A stretch of 62,353 nt of DNA, from NCBI GenBank assembly GCA_013151415.1, contig JAADII010000123.1, forward strand, positions 1-62,353. Direction: 5' to 3'. Positions 7,319 through 15,873 of the stretch are shown piece by piece. The notes under the pieces were generated by a model. It was not told the origin of the DNA and ran no database searches. It worked only from the letters and a program-made list of their open reading frames with translations. Origin of the DNA: Chloroflexota bacterium. GTDB lineage: Bacteria > Chloroflexota > Anaerolineae > J102. The position numbers and the translations under genes are program-made. Numbering within the stretch: position 1 is the first letter of the stretch; every line of letters starts with the position of its first letter.

Positions 7319-8784
7319 GACGACCTGCTTTCTGGCCGCGGCGCGTGGCGCACCGCGTCCCAGGCCGCGCGCAGTTGGGCCAGCTCGGCTTCGTCTACGG
7401 GAACCTGACCGTACTCGAACGCGTTGTACGCGTCGGTGATGCGGCGTAACGCCTCTTCCGCGGTGGGGAAAGCGCGAATCAGTTCGGGCAAGTAATCGTT
7501 GGGGGTTTGGGCTTTTTGGCGGGGATGGCCTCGCTCCGCGGCCAGGCGCTGCACATTGGCGTAGATGTGCCGCACCGACAGGGCCGCGTAGAACTTGCGC
7601 CCCAGCCCAAACCGCCGCGCCATGCCCACATACTCCCTCAGCCGACGCAGCCCCTCTCGCACCAGCCCGGCCTCCTCTCCGCTCACGCGCGTGGTTTCTC
7701 CCCCGCCCTCGCTTTCCCGTCGCGCGCGACGCGCTCGATCCAGCCACCACACGAGCAAGATCAAGGCGACGATGACGATTAAAGCGGGGATGACGTAAGT
7801 CATGAAAAACGCCAGCCAGGCGGGCGGGGGTCTTTCTTCCTGAGGGAACTGCTGCGAAATTTCCTGAAAGCGCTGCAAACCCTCGAACGCGCGGTCGAAT
7901 TCGCCCTGATCCACGCGCAAAAAGAACCCGCGCAAAAGCCCCACCAGCCATGTGATCAGCGGCCCCAGCACGGCCAAAACCAGCAAGCGCACCAGAAAGA
8001 TGAGGGGCTTCAAGATCACGGCGAGCGCAGGTTCGATGAATGCATAAAAACCCGCGAAGCCCTCGCGGCTCCAGAAGCGGTTGAACAGAGCCGCCACGCC
8101 CACCACCGCGGCGCTGCTCCCGGCCAGGATGAACAGCCACTCGCGGCTAAATCGTCGGCCGACGCCGCCGTTTACGTCGCGTTTGTCTTCCACCCGGCCC
8201 AGGCTCACGGCCATAAGGCTGAAGAAGAAAAAGAGATAAATGAAAATCCCAGGTGAACGCCGCGTCACCAATCCGTAGAACGACGCGGTCACGGCCAGAG
8301 CCAGCACGCCTTTGCGAAAATCGAGGCCGATGGTGAAGAAGCTCATATCTCGCTGCAAAAAAGTCACGCTTCGCCACCACAGCCAGCCCATAGTCACCAA
8401 CACCAACACGGTTGGACCCAACCGGCCCGGTTCAAAAATAGCCCGTCGCGGCCATGAGAGATCGAACAGAGCCGCATCCCAAAACACATACAGCCGAATG
8501 ATGAGCAGCGTCATCGCCACGATGGTTCCCAGAATCGCCATCTCGAACAGGGGCGAATCGATCTGCCGCACCGCGAGAAAATGGGCCACGGCCATCATCA
8601 CCACCATCACCGCCCACAAACCCGCCAGATAAAAGATGGGCGGCTTATTCCAACTGCGCCCGTCCAGCGCCATGACAAAGGGCGTGAACCAGGCCATTTC
8701 CATGCCCACGAGCGCGAAGAAGAGGGCGTTTCGTCGCCAGGAAACGCCCTCCCAGAATCGGAGACTTTGCCAAAAATCGAGCAT
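7315..8784 (-). CDS. Polytopic membrane protein with C-terminal DUF4129
   Basis: 489 residues. About ten hydrophobic helices fill the first two-thirds (ALFFALVGMEMAWF, LWAVMVVMMAVAHF, VIPALIVIVALILLVWWLD). A cytoplasmic DUF4129 domain follows from about residue 390 (FYAALSVRHIYANVQRLA, KAQTPNDYLPELI, AFEYGQVPVDEAEL). In many bacteria DUF4129 proteins sit with MoxR and DUF58 genes, and some also carry a transglutaminase domain; none is visible here. It begins 12 bp after the DUF58 stop, so it is the last gene of the envelope array. Confidence 0.85.
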   Translation of the reverse strand: MLDFWQSLRFWEGVSWRRNALFFALVGMEMAWFTPFVMALDGRSWNKPPIFYLAGLWAVMVVMMAVAHFLAVRQIDSPLFEMAILGTIVAMTLLIIRLYVFWDAALFDLSWPRRAIFEPGRLGPTVLVLVTMGWLWWRSVTFLQRDMSFFTIGLDFRKGVLALAVTASFYGLVTRRSPGIFIYLFFFFSLMAVSLGRVEDKRDVNGGVGRRFSREWLFILAGSSAAVVGVAALFNRFWSREGFAGFYAFIEPALAVILKPLIFLVRLLVLAVLGPLITWLVGLLRGFFLRVDQGEFDRAFEGLQRFQEISQQFPQEERPPPAWLAFFMTYVIPALIVIVALILLVWWLDRARRARRESEGGGETTRVSGEEAGLVREGLRRLREYVGMARRFGLGRKFYAALSVRHIYANVQRLAAERGHPRQKAQTPNDYLPELIRAFPTAEEALRRITDAYNAFEYGQVPVDEAELAQLRAAWDAVRHAPRPESRSS

Positions 8785-8796
8785 GGGAGGAAGAGA

Positions 8797-10272
8797 TTAA
8801 AGCTCGGTGATGGTGGTCGTTAATCCTTGAATGGCCAGATGCTGCAACTGAAGCGGATCGAGCATATCGCGTTGACCGGCGATGGGATGGCTGAGGTTGA
8901 GTTCGGTCATCTCACCGCGCGGGACGCGATAGGTTAAGACGCCGCGCAAGGGATCGGGAAGAGGAGCGGGATCGAGGGTGATCAGGGTCAGGCGGCGTCC
9001 CAAACGCTTGAGATCGAGCAGGGTCGCGGCCAGACCGTCGGTCACCAAGGGCGTGACGACAACCAGCGTGCCTCCCCAAGGCAATTTGGGGCTTTCGGAG
9101 ATGATAAGTTGCTCGATGGGCGCGGTGACGAAAGGCGTGACCGCGGCCAAAAGCTCCATGATGGTCGTGATCTGCGCGGGCGATCGACCGGGCATGACCT
9201 TGATGGGCTGGTCGGAATGGGGCAAAGCCGCATTGACCACAAGACCGGTGGGCCAGCGTTTTTCCAGACTATAATAACACACCGATCCGGCGATGCTGAT
9301 GGCCTGCTCCAAAATATCGCGAAGCACCCCGCGCCAGGGGCGCTCTAATGTGGCCGCATTGAGAAAAACCACCAGGTTGTGCGAGCTTGCCGGTTCCAGC
9401 ACTCGCGTTTGCAAAGTTTGGCGGCGGGCGCTGGCCTTCCAATGCACCCGGCGGAAGTCGTCCTCGGGGCGATAATCGCGCACGCCCACGGTGCGAATGG
9501 GGTCTTCGAAGGTGAAGCGCGGCGCGCGGCGGTCGCCGAAAGGCTCTTTGGCGGGCAAACCCAAATGAACGACCGGAACCAGCTTGGGATAAACGATGAG
9601 CGTTTGCGGCTCTTCAATGGTCTTCACCGAGCGAAAAAGGCCAAAGAGATCGCCCGTTTCCAGACGCACCGGGCCGTATTCGTAGAAACCCCGTTTCAGG
9701 GCCCGGATGCGGTAGGCTTTGCTCGCTTCTTCACGCCATTTGAGCGACCAAAACGTGCGCATCTCGGCCTTTGCACCGCCGGTGGAGGGTAAATTCACCT
9801 CTTCGATGGGCAAGGCTATGGAGACGCGATCGCGCACTTGGAGCCAACTTAGGGGAAGGAACTTGCGGTTGGAGACGACAAGGCGCATGGTCACGGTCTC
9901 GCCCGCGAACGCGCGCTGCTCCGAAAACTCTCGTCGAAAATGAAGCCCCAAAAACGCGGCCCAATTCCACAACCACGATATCCCCGCCAGCGCGAGCAAA
10001 GCGCCCGCTATCAGGAGCAACGCATCGATGCGCGTCCAGAGCCCGATCACGGTAAGGATCAGGGCGATGGCCACCCAGGCCTGGCTGAATTGCTCCTCGA
10101 CCTCAACCAAACGATACCGTCGCCATTGAAACCCCCGCTCTTTCATCCAAATCGGAACCTTCTTTTCTCCACCCATTTTCGACGCCGATTCGTTTGCCAG
10201 CATGGCACTGCGAGTCTCCGCGGGTTCGGGGCCTCGCAACTTGCGCCGAATATCTCGCATTGTTTCAGGCAT
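8797..10272 (-). CDS. DUF58 domain protein, second copy
   Basis: 491 residues. After a polar N-terminus, two membrane helices (AWVAIALILTVIGLWT, ALLLIAGALLALAGISWLW) lead into a beta-rich segment. The DUF58 core follows with the signature VRDYRPEDDFRRVHWKAS and a vWA-like C-terminal half. DUF58 proteins are usually encoded next to MoxR ATPases, as here, and are thought to act with them in envelope or surface-protein maturation. ATG 10272 is the first good start; the ATG at 10260 is an alternative. About 13 residues shorter or longer would not change the call. Confidence 0.88.
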   Translation of the reverse strand: MPETMRDIRRKLRGPEPAETRSAMLANESASKMGGEKKVPIWMKERGFQWRRYRLVEVEEQFSQAWVAIALILTVIGLWTRIDALLLIAGALLALAGISWLWNWAAFLGLHFRREFSEQRAFAGETVTMRLVVSNRKFLPLSWLQVRDRVSIALPIEEVNLPSTGGAKAEMRTFWSLKWREEASKAYRIRALKRGFYEYGPVRLETGDLFGLFRSVKTIEEPQTLIVYPKLVPVVHLGLPAKEPFGDRRAPRFTFEDPIRTVGVRDYRPEDDFRRVHWKASARRQTLQTRVLEPASSHNLVVFLNAATLERPWRGVLRDILEQAISIAGSVCYYSLEKRWPTGLVVNAALPHSDQPIKVMPGRSPAQITTIMELLAAVTPFVTAPIEQLIISESPKLPWGGTLVVVTPLVTDGLAATLLDLKRLGRRLTLITLDPAPLPDPLRGVLTYRVPRGEMTELNLSHPIAGQRDMLDPLQLQHLAIQGLTTTITEL

Positions 10273-10281
10273 AGAGGACGC

Positions 10282-10494
10282 TCAGGCGTTCGCGGAGGCG
10301 TCGCCTTCTTGAACTCCTTTCTGCCAAGCTTCTTGCCAGGCTTCTTTTCGCGTCTTTTCCATGGCCTCATCCAGCCACATCTTCTCGACTTTGAGCGACA
10401 TTCTCATAACTTCACCTCCGAGCTCGGGTGTGTCTTCGGTCGGGAGATACGTCCCGAACAGATTGATTAAAAACAATTTATCCCCTTCTGTCAA
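10282..10494 (-). pseudogene. Remnant of an Rpn/PD-(D/E)xK transposase-like nuclease (C-terminal tail)
   Basis: A 70-codon frame without an ATG (it would start at TTG) that reads DKLFLINLFGTYLP, then KVEKMWLDEAMEK and a Gln/Lys/Glu-rich coiled tail ending near QKGVQEGD. This resembles the C-terminal tail of Rpn-family recombination-promoting nucleases; the nuclease core is missing. The 5' side ends close to the palindromic repeat at about 10520-10676, so the gene may have been broken by or near that element. It ends 10 bp before DUF58. Family recognition is by eye and moderate. Confidence 0.4.
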
Positions 10495-10519
10495 ATCGCT
10501 TTTCCATATGGGCGTCGCT

Positions 10520-10676
10520 GCCGGCGGCCCGCCGATGCCGATGAAAACGACGATGAGACGATGGGACGATGGGCGATAGAAGCCGCCAATCCCATCGTCC
10601 TATCGTCCATCGTCCACCAGCCAACCAACCGACCTCGGACTTTGGACTTCGGACTTCGAACGCTATTTTCAAAGCA
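10520..10676 (+). repeat. Palindromic repeat element, copy C (core 10549-10614)
   Basis: The left end reads CCGATGAAAACG after a GC-rich palindrome. The core is an imperfect inverted repeat built of GACGATGG units (left arm from 10549, right arm ending CCATCGTC at 10614). The right end contains ACTTCGAACGCTATTTTCAAA. Both ends match those of copy B (about 59936-60117), but the core sequence differs. It fills the gap between the second MoxR gene and the Rpn remnant. Confidence 0.65.
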
Positions 10677-10679
10677 GAC

Positions 10680-11624
10680 CTATTCGAAAACAGGCGCCTC
10701 CACCTCATCCACGATCTCGGCGATGACCTGAGCGGGTGTGCGGCCGCGCAGGCGGGTTTGAGGGCTGATGTGAATGCGATGAGTGAGGACGAAAGGAGCC
10801 ATGCGCTTTACGTCGTCGGGCAACACATAATCGCGACCATGAATGGCCGCGCGAGCTTGCGCCGTCCGATAAAGGGCCAGGCTCCCACGCGGACTGGCCC
10901 CCAAATCCACGGCCGGGTGGTCGCGCGTAGCCCGCACCACGCGCACCAGATACTCTCGCACCACATCCTGCACCCTCACCCCGCGCACCGCCTCTTGCAT
11001 GACCAAAATCTCAGATGCGTCCACCACCGGCTCCAACGCGATCATGGGATCGCGTTTGGCGTAGCGGAGTAGAATTTCATTCTCTTCTTGTTCATTGGGA
11101 TAGCCCAGCGTCGTCTTGATGAGAAAACGATCCACCTGCGCCTCAGGCAAAGGGAATGTGCCCTCAAGTTCAATGGGGTTTTGCGTAGCCAGCACAAGAA
11201 AGGGCCTGGGCAGTTCGTAGGTGTCGCGATCCACCGTGATCTGCCGCTCTTGCATGGCCTCGAGCAGGGCCGATTGCGTGCGCGGGGTGGCGCGGTTGAT
11301 CTCATCGGCCAGCACCACTTGCGCCATAATGGGGCCGGCGCGAAACTCGAATTCTTGCGTTTTTTGGTTGTACCAGGAGATGCCGGTTACATCTGAAGGA
11401 AGCAAGTCGGGCGTAAATTGGATGCGAGAAAACGCACATCCTAATGAGCGGGCCAGCGCTTTGGCCAGCGTGGTCTTGCCAATGCCAGGCACATCTTCGA
11501 AAAGAATATGCCCTTCGCACAAAAGAGCAATGAGCGAAAGTTCGATGATATCCGCCTTGCCAATAATGACCCGATTGACATTGGCGAGAACGGTTTGCGC
11601 AAACTGATGAATGGAGGGAGTCAT
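10680..11624 (-). CDS. MoxR-family AAA+ ATPase, second copy
   Basis: 314 residues. Walker A is [14 protein letters not shown] and Walker B is [12 protein letters not shown]. The sensor and lid region has [17 protein letters not shown] and the MoxR-typical [17 protein letters not shown]. The ATG at 11624 is preferred over an upstream start at 11660 because it aligns with the N-terminus of the paralogue at 22975. MoxR ATPases act as chaperone-like remodellers with DUF58/vWA partners. It lies between the O-antigen-ligase-like gene and the second DUF58 gene. Confidence 0.92.
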   Translation of the reverse strand: MTPSIHQFAQTVLANVNRVIIGKADIIELSLIALLCEGHILFEDVPGIGKTTLAKALARSLGCAFSRIQFTPDLLPSDVTGISWYNQKTQEFEFRAGPIMAQVVLADEINRATPRTQSALLEAMQERQITVDRDTYELPRPFLVLATQNPIELEGTFPLPEAQVDRFLIKTTLGYPNEQEENEILLRYAKRDPMIALEPVVDASEILVMQEAVRGVRVQDVVREYLVRVVRATRDHPAVDLGASPRGSLALYRTAQARAAIHGRDYVLPDDVKRMAPFVLTHRIHISPQTRLRGRTPAQVIAEIVDEVEAPVFE

Positions 11625-11724
11625 GAAAAGGGACGCTCGAATGGAGAAAAATTTTAGCAAGAATGTATGCGCATATTACACCGGAAATAGGCGGAAGTCC
11701 ACCCCAGAACCCCTGCTATCGCGC

Positions 11725-13206
11725 TCACGCTTCATCCTTCAACACAAAACCCACTGTGGCCATGCCCAGACCCACCAAAATCCAGAGCAGCGAGGTCATG
11801 TGAGGATAAGTGAGATTGAAAAGGTAATGATCGAATACGCCGGCGGCCAGGAGACCGCCCATCGCGCCCAACACGCCGAGCAAGATGGCATCCAACTGCG
11901 CGTCCGAACGGCGTCGTAAGGCGCGAATGAGCGCGTTCACAAACAACAAAATCGTCACAAGAAACACGCTCAGGCCCACCAAACCCATGTTTTCGGCCAT
12001 GAGCAAATAAAGAGAGGAAACGCCAATGTAGAGGTCGATCTCGGGCGCGGCGATGAAGCCGACGCCAAACACCGGATAGCGGCTGATCAGCGTAAGCGCG
12101 TCCTTGTATTCGCCAAAGCGCATTTGCGTGGCCCGATCTTGCCCTGCAAAACCCGCGAGCAAATGCTGTACGTAATCTTGAGTGAAGGGCATGATGAAAA
12201 ACAACACGGCCCCGATAAAAGCCATGACCAACAGCTTGCGATAGCGAAACAGGCCAATAATCACCGCTCCGGCGGCGAAACCCAACATCGCCCCGCGCGA
12301 AATGGTAAGATAGAGCGCCAAAATATCCAGCGCCGTCATCACCATGATCCATCGTCGTGGAAAGAGCGGCTTCTCGACGAACAATTGGGGCAGAGTCAGC
12401 AGGCCCACCAAGATCATCAACCCGCCCAACACGTTGGGATCCACGCTGGTGCCGATGGCGCGCATCAGGCCCTCGGGATCGTCGTTTACAAAACGCAGCG
12501 CGCCAAATCCGCCCGGATAACCCAATCGCGCCAGTGAATCCAGGATCGTCACCGTGGTCTCACGAGGGATGATGTAAAAGAGAATGGCCAGAGAGGCCGC
12601 GATGGCCCCGCCCACCATGAAAGATTTGGCCAGAAAGAACAACTGCGCGCGCGTGCGAACCACGTTGACCACAACAAAAAAGAGGGAGATGCTGATCACC
12701 ATCTCCAAAAACTGGCGCAAATTATTGGGCGTGGGCCGCGCATATTGAAGCCCTAGCGCGTAAGTGAACGCGGCCAGAGCCAGAAACAACGCGACGGCCA
12801 CGCCAATGCTGGTCGCATTGAAGCGAGTCTCTGCTCGCACCGCATAGTTCAGCGCCCACACGCCAAAGGTGGCGAATACGGCCATATCGAGAAACGTGGG
12901 CGTGACGCCGATGTCGAAAGGCGCGGTCGCAAAAGGCAAAATGGTGCTCACAAGCACGACCCCCACAAGCCCCCACAAAGGGCTTTGCAACACCAACCAG
13001 GCGCCAATGCTGGCGACGGCCAGGGCCAAAGCGACAATGGGCCCCGCCACCCCAACCAACAGACCCACCAACAACCCCGCCACAACCAGCATCGTCAACA
13101 CAGCCCAACGCTGCCGACGCGGATCAGGGTGGACCAAAAGGCGCCGGATGGCCAAACCCAATCGCGCCATTTGTGAAATGCTTGAGCGAGGATGAGATCG
13201 TTGCAT
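11725..13206 (-). CDS. O-antigen ligase/polymerase-like membrane protein
   Basis: 493 residues with about 12 hydrophobic helices. A large loop before the last helices holds the Wzy_C-like stretch (RFGEYKDALTLISRYPVFGVGF), the usual mark of the O-antigen ligase family. Family members join or polymerise lipid-linked glycans on the outer face of the membrane. Its neighbours are a GT39-like protein 11 bp upstream and a MoxR gene downstream. Chloroflexota are mostly monoderm and lack true LPS, so the product is more likely another surface glycan; this last point is inference. Confidence 0.8.
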   Translation of the reverse strand: MQRSHPRSSISQMARLGLAIRRLLVHPDPRRQRWAVLTMLVVAGLLVGLLVGVAGPIVALALAVASIGAWLVLQSPLWGLVGVVLVSTILPFATAPFDIGVTPTFLDMAVFATFGVWALNYAVRAETRFNATSIGVAVALFLALAAFTYALGLQYARPTPNNLRQFLEMVISISLFFVVVNVVRTRAQLFFLAKSFMVGGAIAASLAILFYIIPRETTVTILDSLARLGYPGGFGALRFVNDDPEGLMRAIGTSVDPNVLGGLMILVGLLTLPQLFVEKPLFPRRWIMVMTALDILALYLTISRGAMLGFAAGAVIIGLFRYRKLLVMAFIGAVLFFIMPFTQDYVQHLLAGFAGQDRATQMRFGEYKDALTLISRYPVFGVGFIAAPEIDLYIGVSSLYLLMAENMGLVGLSVFLVTILLFVNALIRALRRRSDAQLDAILLGVLGAMGGLLAAGVFDHYLFNLTYPHMTSLLWILVGLGMATVGFVLKDEA

Positions 13207-13216
13207 AAAAACAATT

Positions 13217-15577
13217 CTACGGCCTAAGTTGGATTTTCGTCAACAAGGCCGCGCGGTCGCGCACCAGCTCGTCCGGCCCCGCCACCGGCAAACGCTCCAA
13301 CGTATCCAGGCGATAAAGACCCACAGCCACGGTGTAAAGGGGTTCGACGGTTAAATCTATGGGGATGGGCAGGAAATATTCATCCCGCAAGGTGCGGCCC
13401 GGCTCCCAAGCCGATGTGGGCCAACGTCCGTCCAGAGGCGCTTTGTCGTATCCTGCCACCCGCGCGCCTTGTTCGTCTAACAAATGCACAAAAATCTGAT
13501 AGTCTTCGGTCATGGCCTGCTCGCCCCGCCAATAGAGCGCCAGACGCAGAACGCCGCCTGGTTTCATGACCGAATCATCCAAGATCTCGTAACCCAAAAG
13601 CCGGGCCTGAGCGCCGAAATCGAAATCGACGGGCTGTTCGATATCGTACTTGGGTGGGGAGGCGGCCAACGCGCGAAGCGAAAGAAGGCCCGGAGGCGGC
13701 GGTTCGCCCGATAGAAACCGCGCGGCATAGCCGCGACCGCTGGCATAATCGTACATGCCCACATCGACCTTGAGCAATGTGGGCGTTTCCAAACCAAATG
13801 GAACGGTCAGCCAATACCGATCGCGAACGATTGGCCCCACGGGCCATTGGCTGGTGGGAAAACCGCCCCAGCCAGGATACGCGTTGATCTCGGCCACACT
13901 TTGATTGCTCCAATCAAGCAAGCGAACAAAGAGACTGGCATCGTAAGGAACCTGAGTTTGCGCTTGCCAGTAAAGGGTGAGATCGAGGCGCTGGCCTGGA
14001 TGGAGCGTGGTGGGGGCGGCTTCAAGGTCGAGCAAGAGAATGCGGTCGTCGATGAGAAGCGAGGTCGGGCTGGCGATGACGGCGTTGGGAGGAAGCAACG
14101 ACGGTTTTTCGTATGCTGGACGAATGACCGCGAACAGGCTAAGCAGAGAGAGAATCAAAAGCGCTGCTGGAGGGACGATCAGGGCCAAAGCCTGATGACG
14201 CCAGAGCTGACGCCAACCCATTAAAAGCAAAAAAGCATACGCGGCAATAGCCGGAAAAAGCAATCGACCTTGTGAAGCGGGGGTCAACGATGTCCAACGA
14301 AGCAAGGCCGCGAGCGCCAACAAGAACCAAAGAAGCAACAAAAACACGGGCGACTGAAGCGCCGGCCCGGCAAGATGCAGAGGGTGAAGAGCAAGGGGCC
14401 AGCGTCGGACCGGCGCTCTCTCATACTTCACCCGCCGCTTGCTGCGCCGGATTTGTTTCCAGACCGCAAAGAACCCGCCAACGCCCGCCAACGCCCAAAA
14501 TACGGCCCATGCTTTATAGATTGGCTCAGGAAGCAAGATGTTGAACCAGCCAAAAATAGCGAGCAGACTAATATGCAACCCTTGCAGTTCGTGAGGCAAG
14601 CCCTGCCAGGTAAGAGGCGAAACGCGCGGCCCGACAATGGTCAGAAACGGCGTCAACGCGCTGGCGTCGCCATACAATTGCAGGTTGCGCGCATACCACC
14701 AACCCGCGATGAGCGCCGCCAGAAACGACAAGATCACTACGCGAAAAACCGCGTCCCGCCACGCTTTTTCACGCCATCCTTGCATAAACAATGCAAAGAA
14801 ACTCAAGCCTAACAAGCTTATGGCGCTTAGCTTTATAAGCAACGATAAACCCAGAAAAACACCCAATAACACCGCGAGTTTGTGTGATTTTTGCAAATTT
14901 CTATCACTTTCTTCGTAATAGCATATTTTTGCCAACAACCACAAAATCAAGGTGGCCAGAAAAGTCATCAAATTATCATTGCTCACCGCGGCGGAAATAA
15001 ACAGAAATTGGGGCGTGAATGCGACCAGGGCGCTCGCGGCCAGCGCCAAAGCCCATTGCCCCGGTCTTACGGCCAGCGCCAAACGATATGTGAAATAGAC
15101 CGTCCCCAGACCCAAAAGGATGGAAAAAAGCCGGGCGGCGCGCACCGCGCGAGTCAGATCATCCCAGGGCCAGCTTTCGCCCTCGGTGTGAATGAAGCGG
15201 TTCTTGTTGCCCGGCTTCAAGGGATCGCCCAGGTTGGCGTGAGGATTTTCGGCCAGAGCGGTCATCTCGTCCGCCCGCCCCACCCAACCCGTAAGCATGG
15301 CGGCCAGCGCATAATAAAGCGGGGGTTGCCCGGCCTCTTGAGCGAGCAAGCCGGGGTTCTCGACATCCATCACCGGCAACCCCTTCCCCGCGGCCAGGTG
15401 ACGCACATAATAGAAATGATGGTTTTCGTCGGGCGCCTCGAAGATGGGGACGATGAGATTATAACCCAAAGCCAACAGTGCAAACGCGGTCAAAACCAGC
15501 CAGAGGCCCCATGCCCGCAGCCGGCTTGGCGAACGCCAATGCCGCGACATCGTGGAGGAAGGGTGGGTGGAGGACAT
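13217..15577 (-). CDS. GT39/DUF2142-like polyisoprenyl-sugar glycosyltransferase
   Basis: About 786 residues from ATG 15577 (15550 or TTG 15601 also possible). After the first helix it has FEAPDENHHFYYVRHL, the acidic loop of GT-C transferases, and then about ten membrane helices. Two copies of an extracytoplasmic beta-sandwich follow. Each has the pattern LYW, then FVxLLD, then an xTSxW-xxG segment and a closing VGxY (about 13930-13750 and 13560-13290). GT-C enzymes use lipid-phosphate sugars to glycosylate proteins or lipids outside the membrane. The tail may bind the acceptor glycan. It is in the envelope array, directly upstream of the O-antigen-ligase-like gene. Confidence 0.78.
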   Translation of the reverse strand: MSSTHPSSTMSRHWRSPSRLRAWGLWLVLTAFALLALGYNLIVPIFEAPDENHHFYYVRHLAAGKGLPVMDVENPGLLAQEAGQPPLYYALAAMLTGWVGRADEMTALAENPHANLGDPLKPGNKNRFIHTEGESWPWDDLTRAVRAARLFSILLGLGTVYFTYRLALAVRPGQWALALAASALVAFTPQFLFISAAVSNDNLMTFLATLILWLLAKICYYEESDRNLQKSHKLAVLLGVFLGLSLLIKLSAISLLGLSFFALFMQGWREKAWRDAVFRVVILSFLAALIAGWWYARNLQLYGDASALTPFLTIVGPRVSPLTWQGLPHELQGLHISLLAIFGWFNILLPEPIYKAWAVFWALAGVGGFFAVWKQIRRSKRRVKYERAPVRRWPLALHPLHLAGPALQSPVFLLLLWFLLALAALLRWTSLTPASQGRLLFPAIAAYAFLLLMGWRQLWRHQALALIVPPAALLILSLLSLFAVIRPAYEKPSLLPPNAVIASPTSLLIDDRILLLDLEAAPTTLHPGQRLDLTLYWQAQTQVPYDASLFVRLLDWSNQSVAEINAYPGWGGFPTSQWPVGPIVRDRYWLTVPFGLETPTLLKVDVGMYDYASGRGYAARFLSGEPPPPGLLSLRALAASPPKYDIEQPVDFDFGAQARLLGYEILDDSVMKPGGVLRLALYWRGEQAMTEDYQIFVHLLDEQGARVAGYDKAPLDGRWPTSAWEPGRTLRDEYFLPIPIDLTVEPLYTVAVGLYRLDTLERLPVAGPDELVRDRAALLTKIQLRP

Positions 15578-15750
15578 GGAAGAGGGGTATTGCCGGTGCA
15601 AAAAAAGAATTCACGAGCGCTTGCGAAAGCCGCGTGAGCACCAGGATTCTACAAGAGATATGGGGGGCCGCGCAATCATTTCGAGCATAAACGCTCGCCC
15701 TCCCCAGGCATTGGCGACTATTTTTGAGCCGATGTAAGTGAAGCGTGAAC

Positions 15751-15873
15751 GCTCCGGTTGAAACCGGTCAGTGCGGGCCTGCGGCCGGAGGTCGGTCTAC
15801 ACCGACCTGGCCGCGCGTCGTCTACGCAGGTGGACGTTCGGCCCGGCCCGCAGTGACCGACTTGAGTCGGAGC
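15751..15873. repeat. Nested palindromic element at the 3' end of the YfhO gene
   Basis: The 29-bp arms at 15751-15779 and 15845-15873 pair over most positions. Each arm also holds its own small hairpin (CCGGTTGAAACCGG and CCGACTTGAGTCGG). The centre has an 8-bp-arm palindrome at 15789-15808 (AGGTCGGT, 4-nt loop, complement). The stop codon of the YfhO gene (15822-15824) lies inside, so the element supplies that protein's last ~17 residues. Confidence 0.75.

Noticed and set aside
11625-11660. Longer start for the second MoxR gene
   Set aside because: The paralogue at 22975 aligns with a start at 11624, and the added 12 residues have no match.
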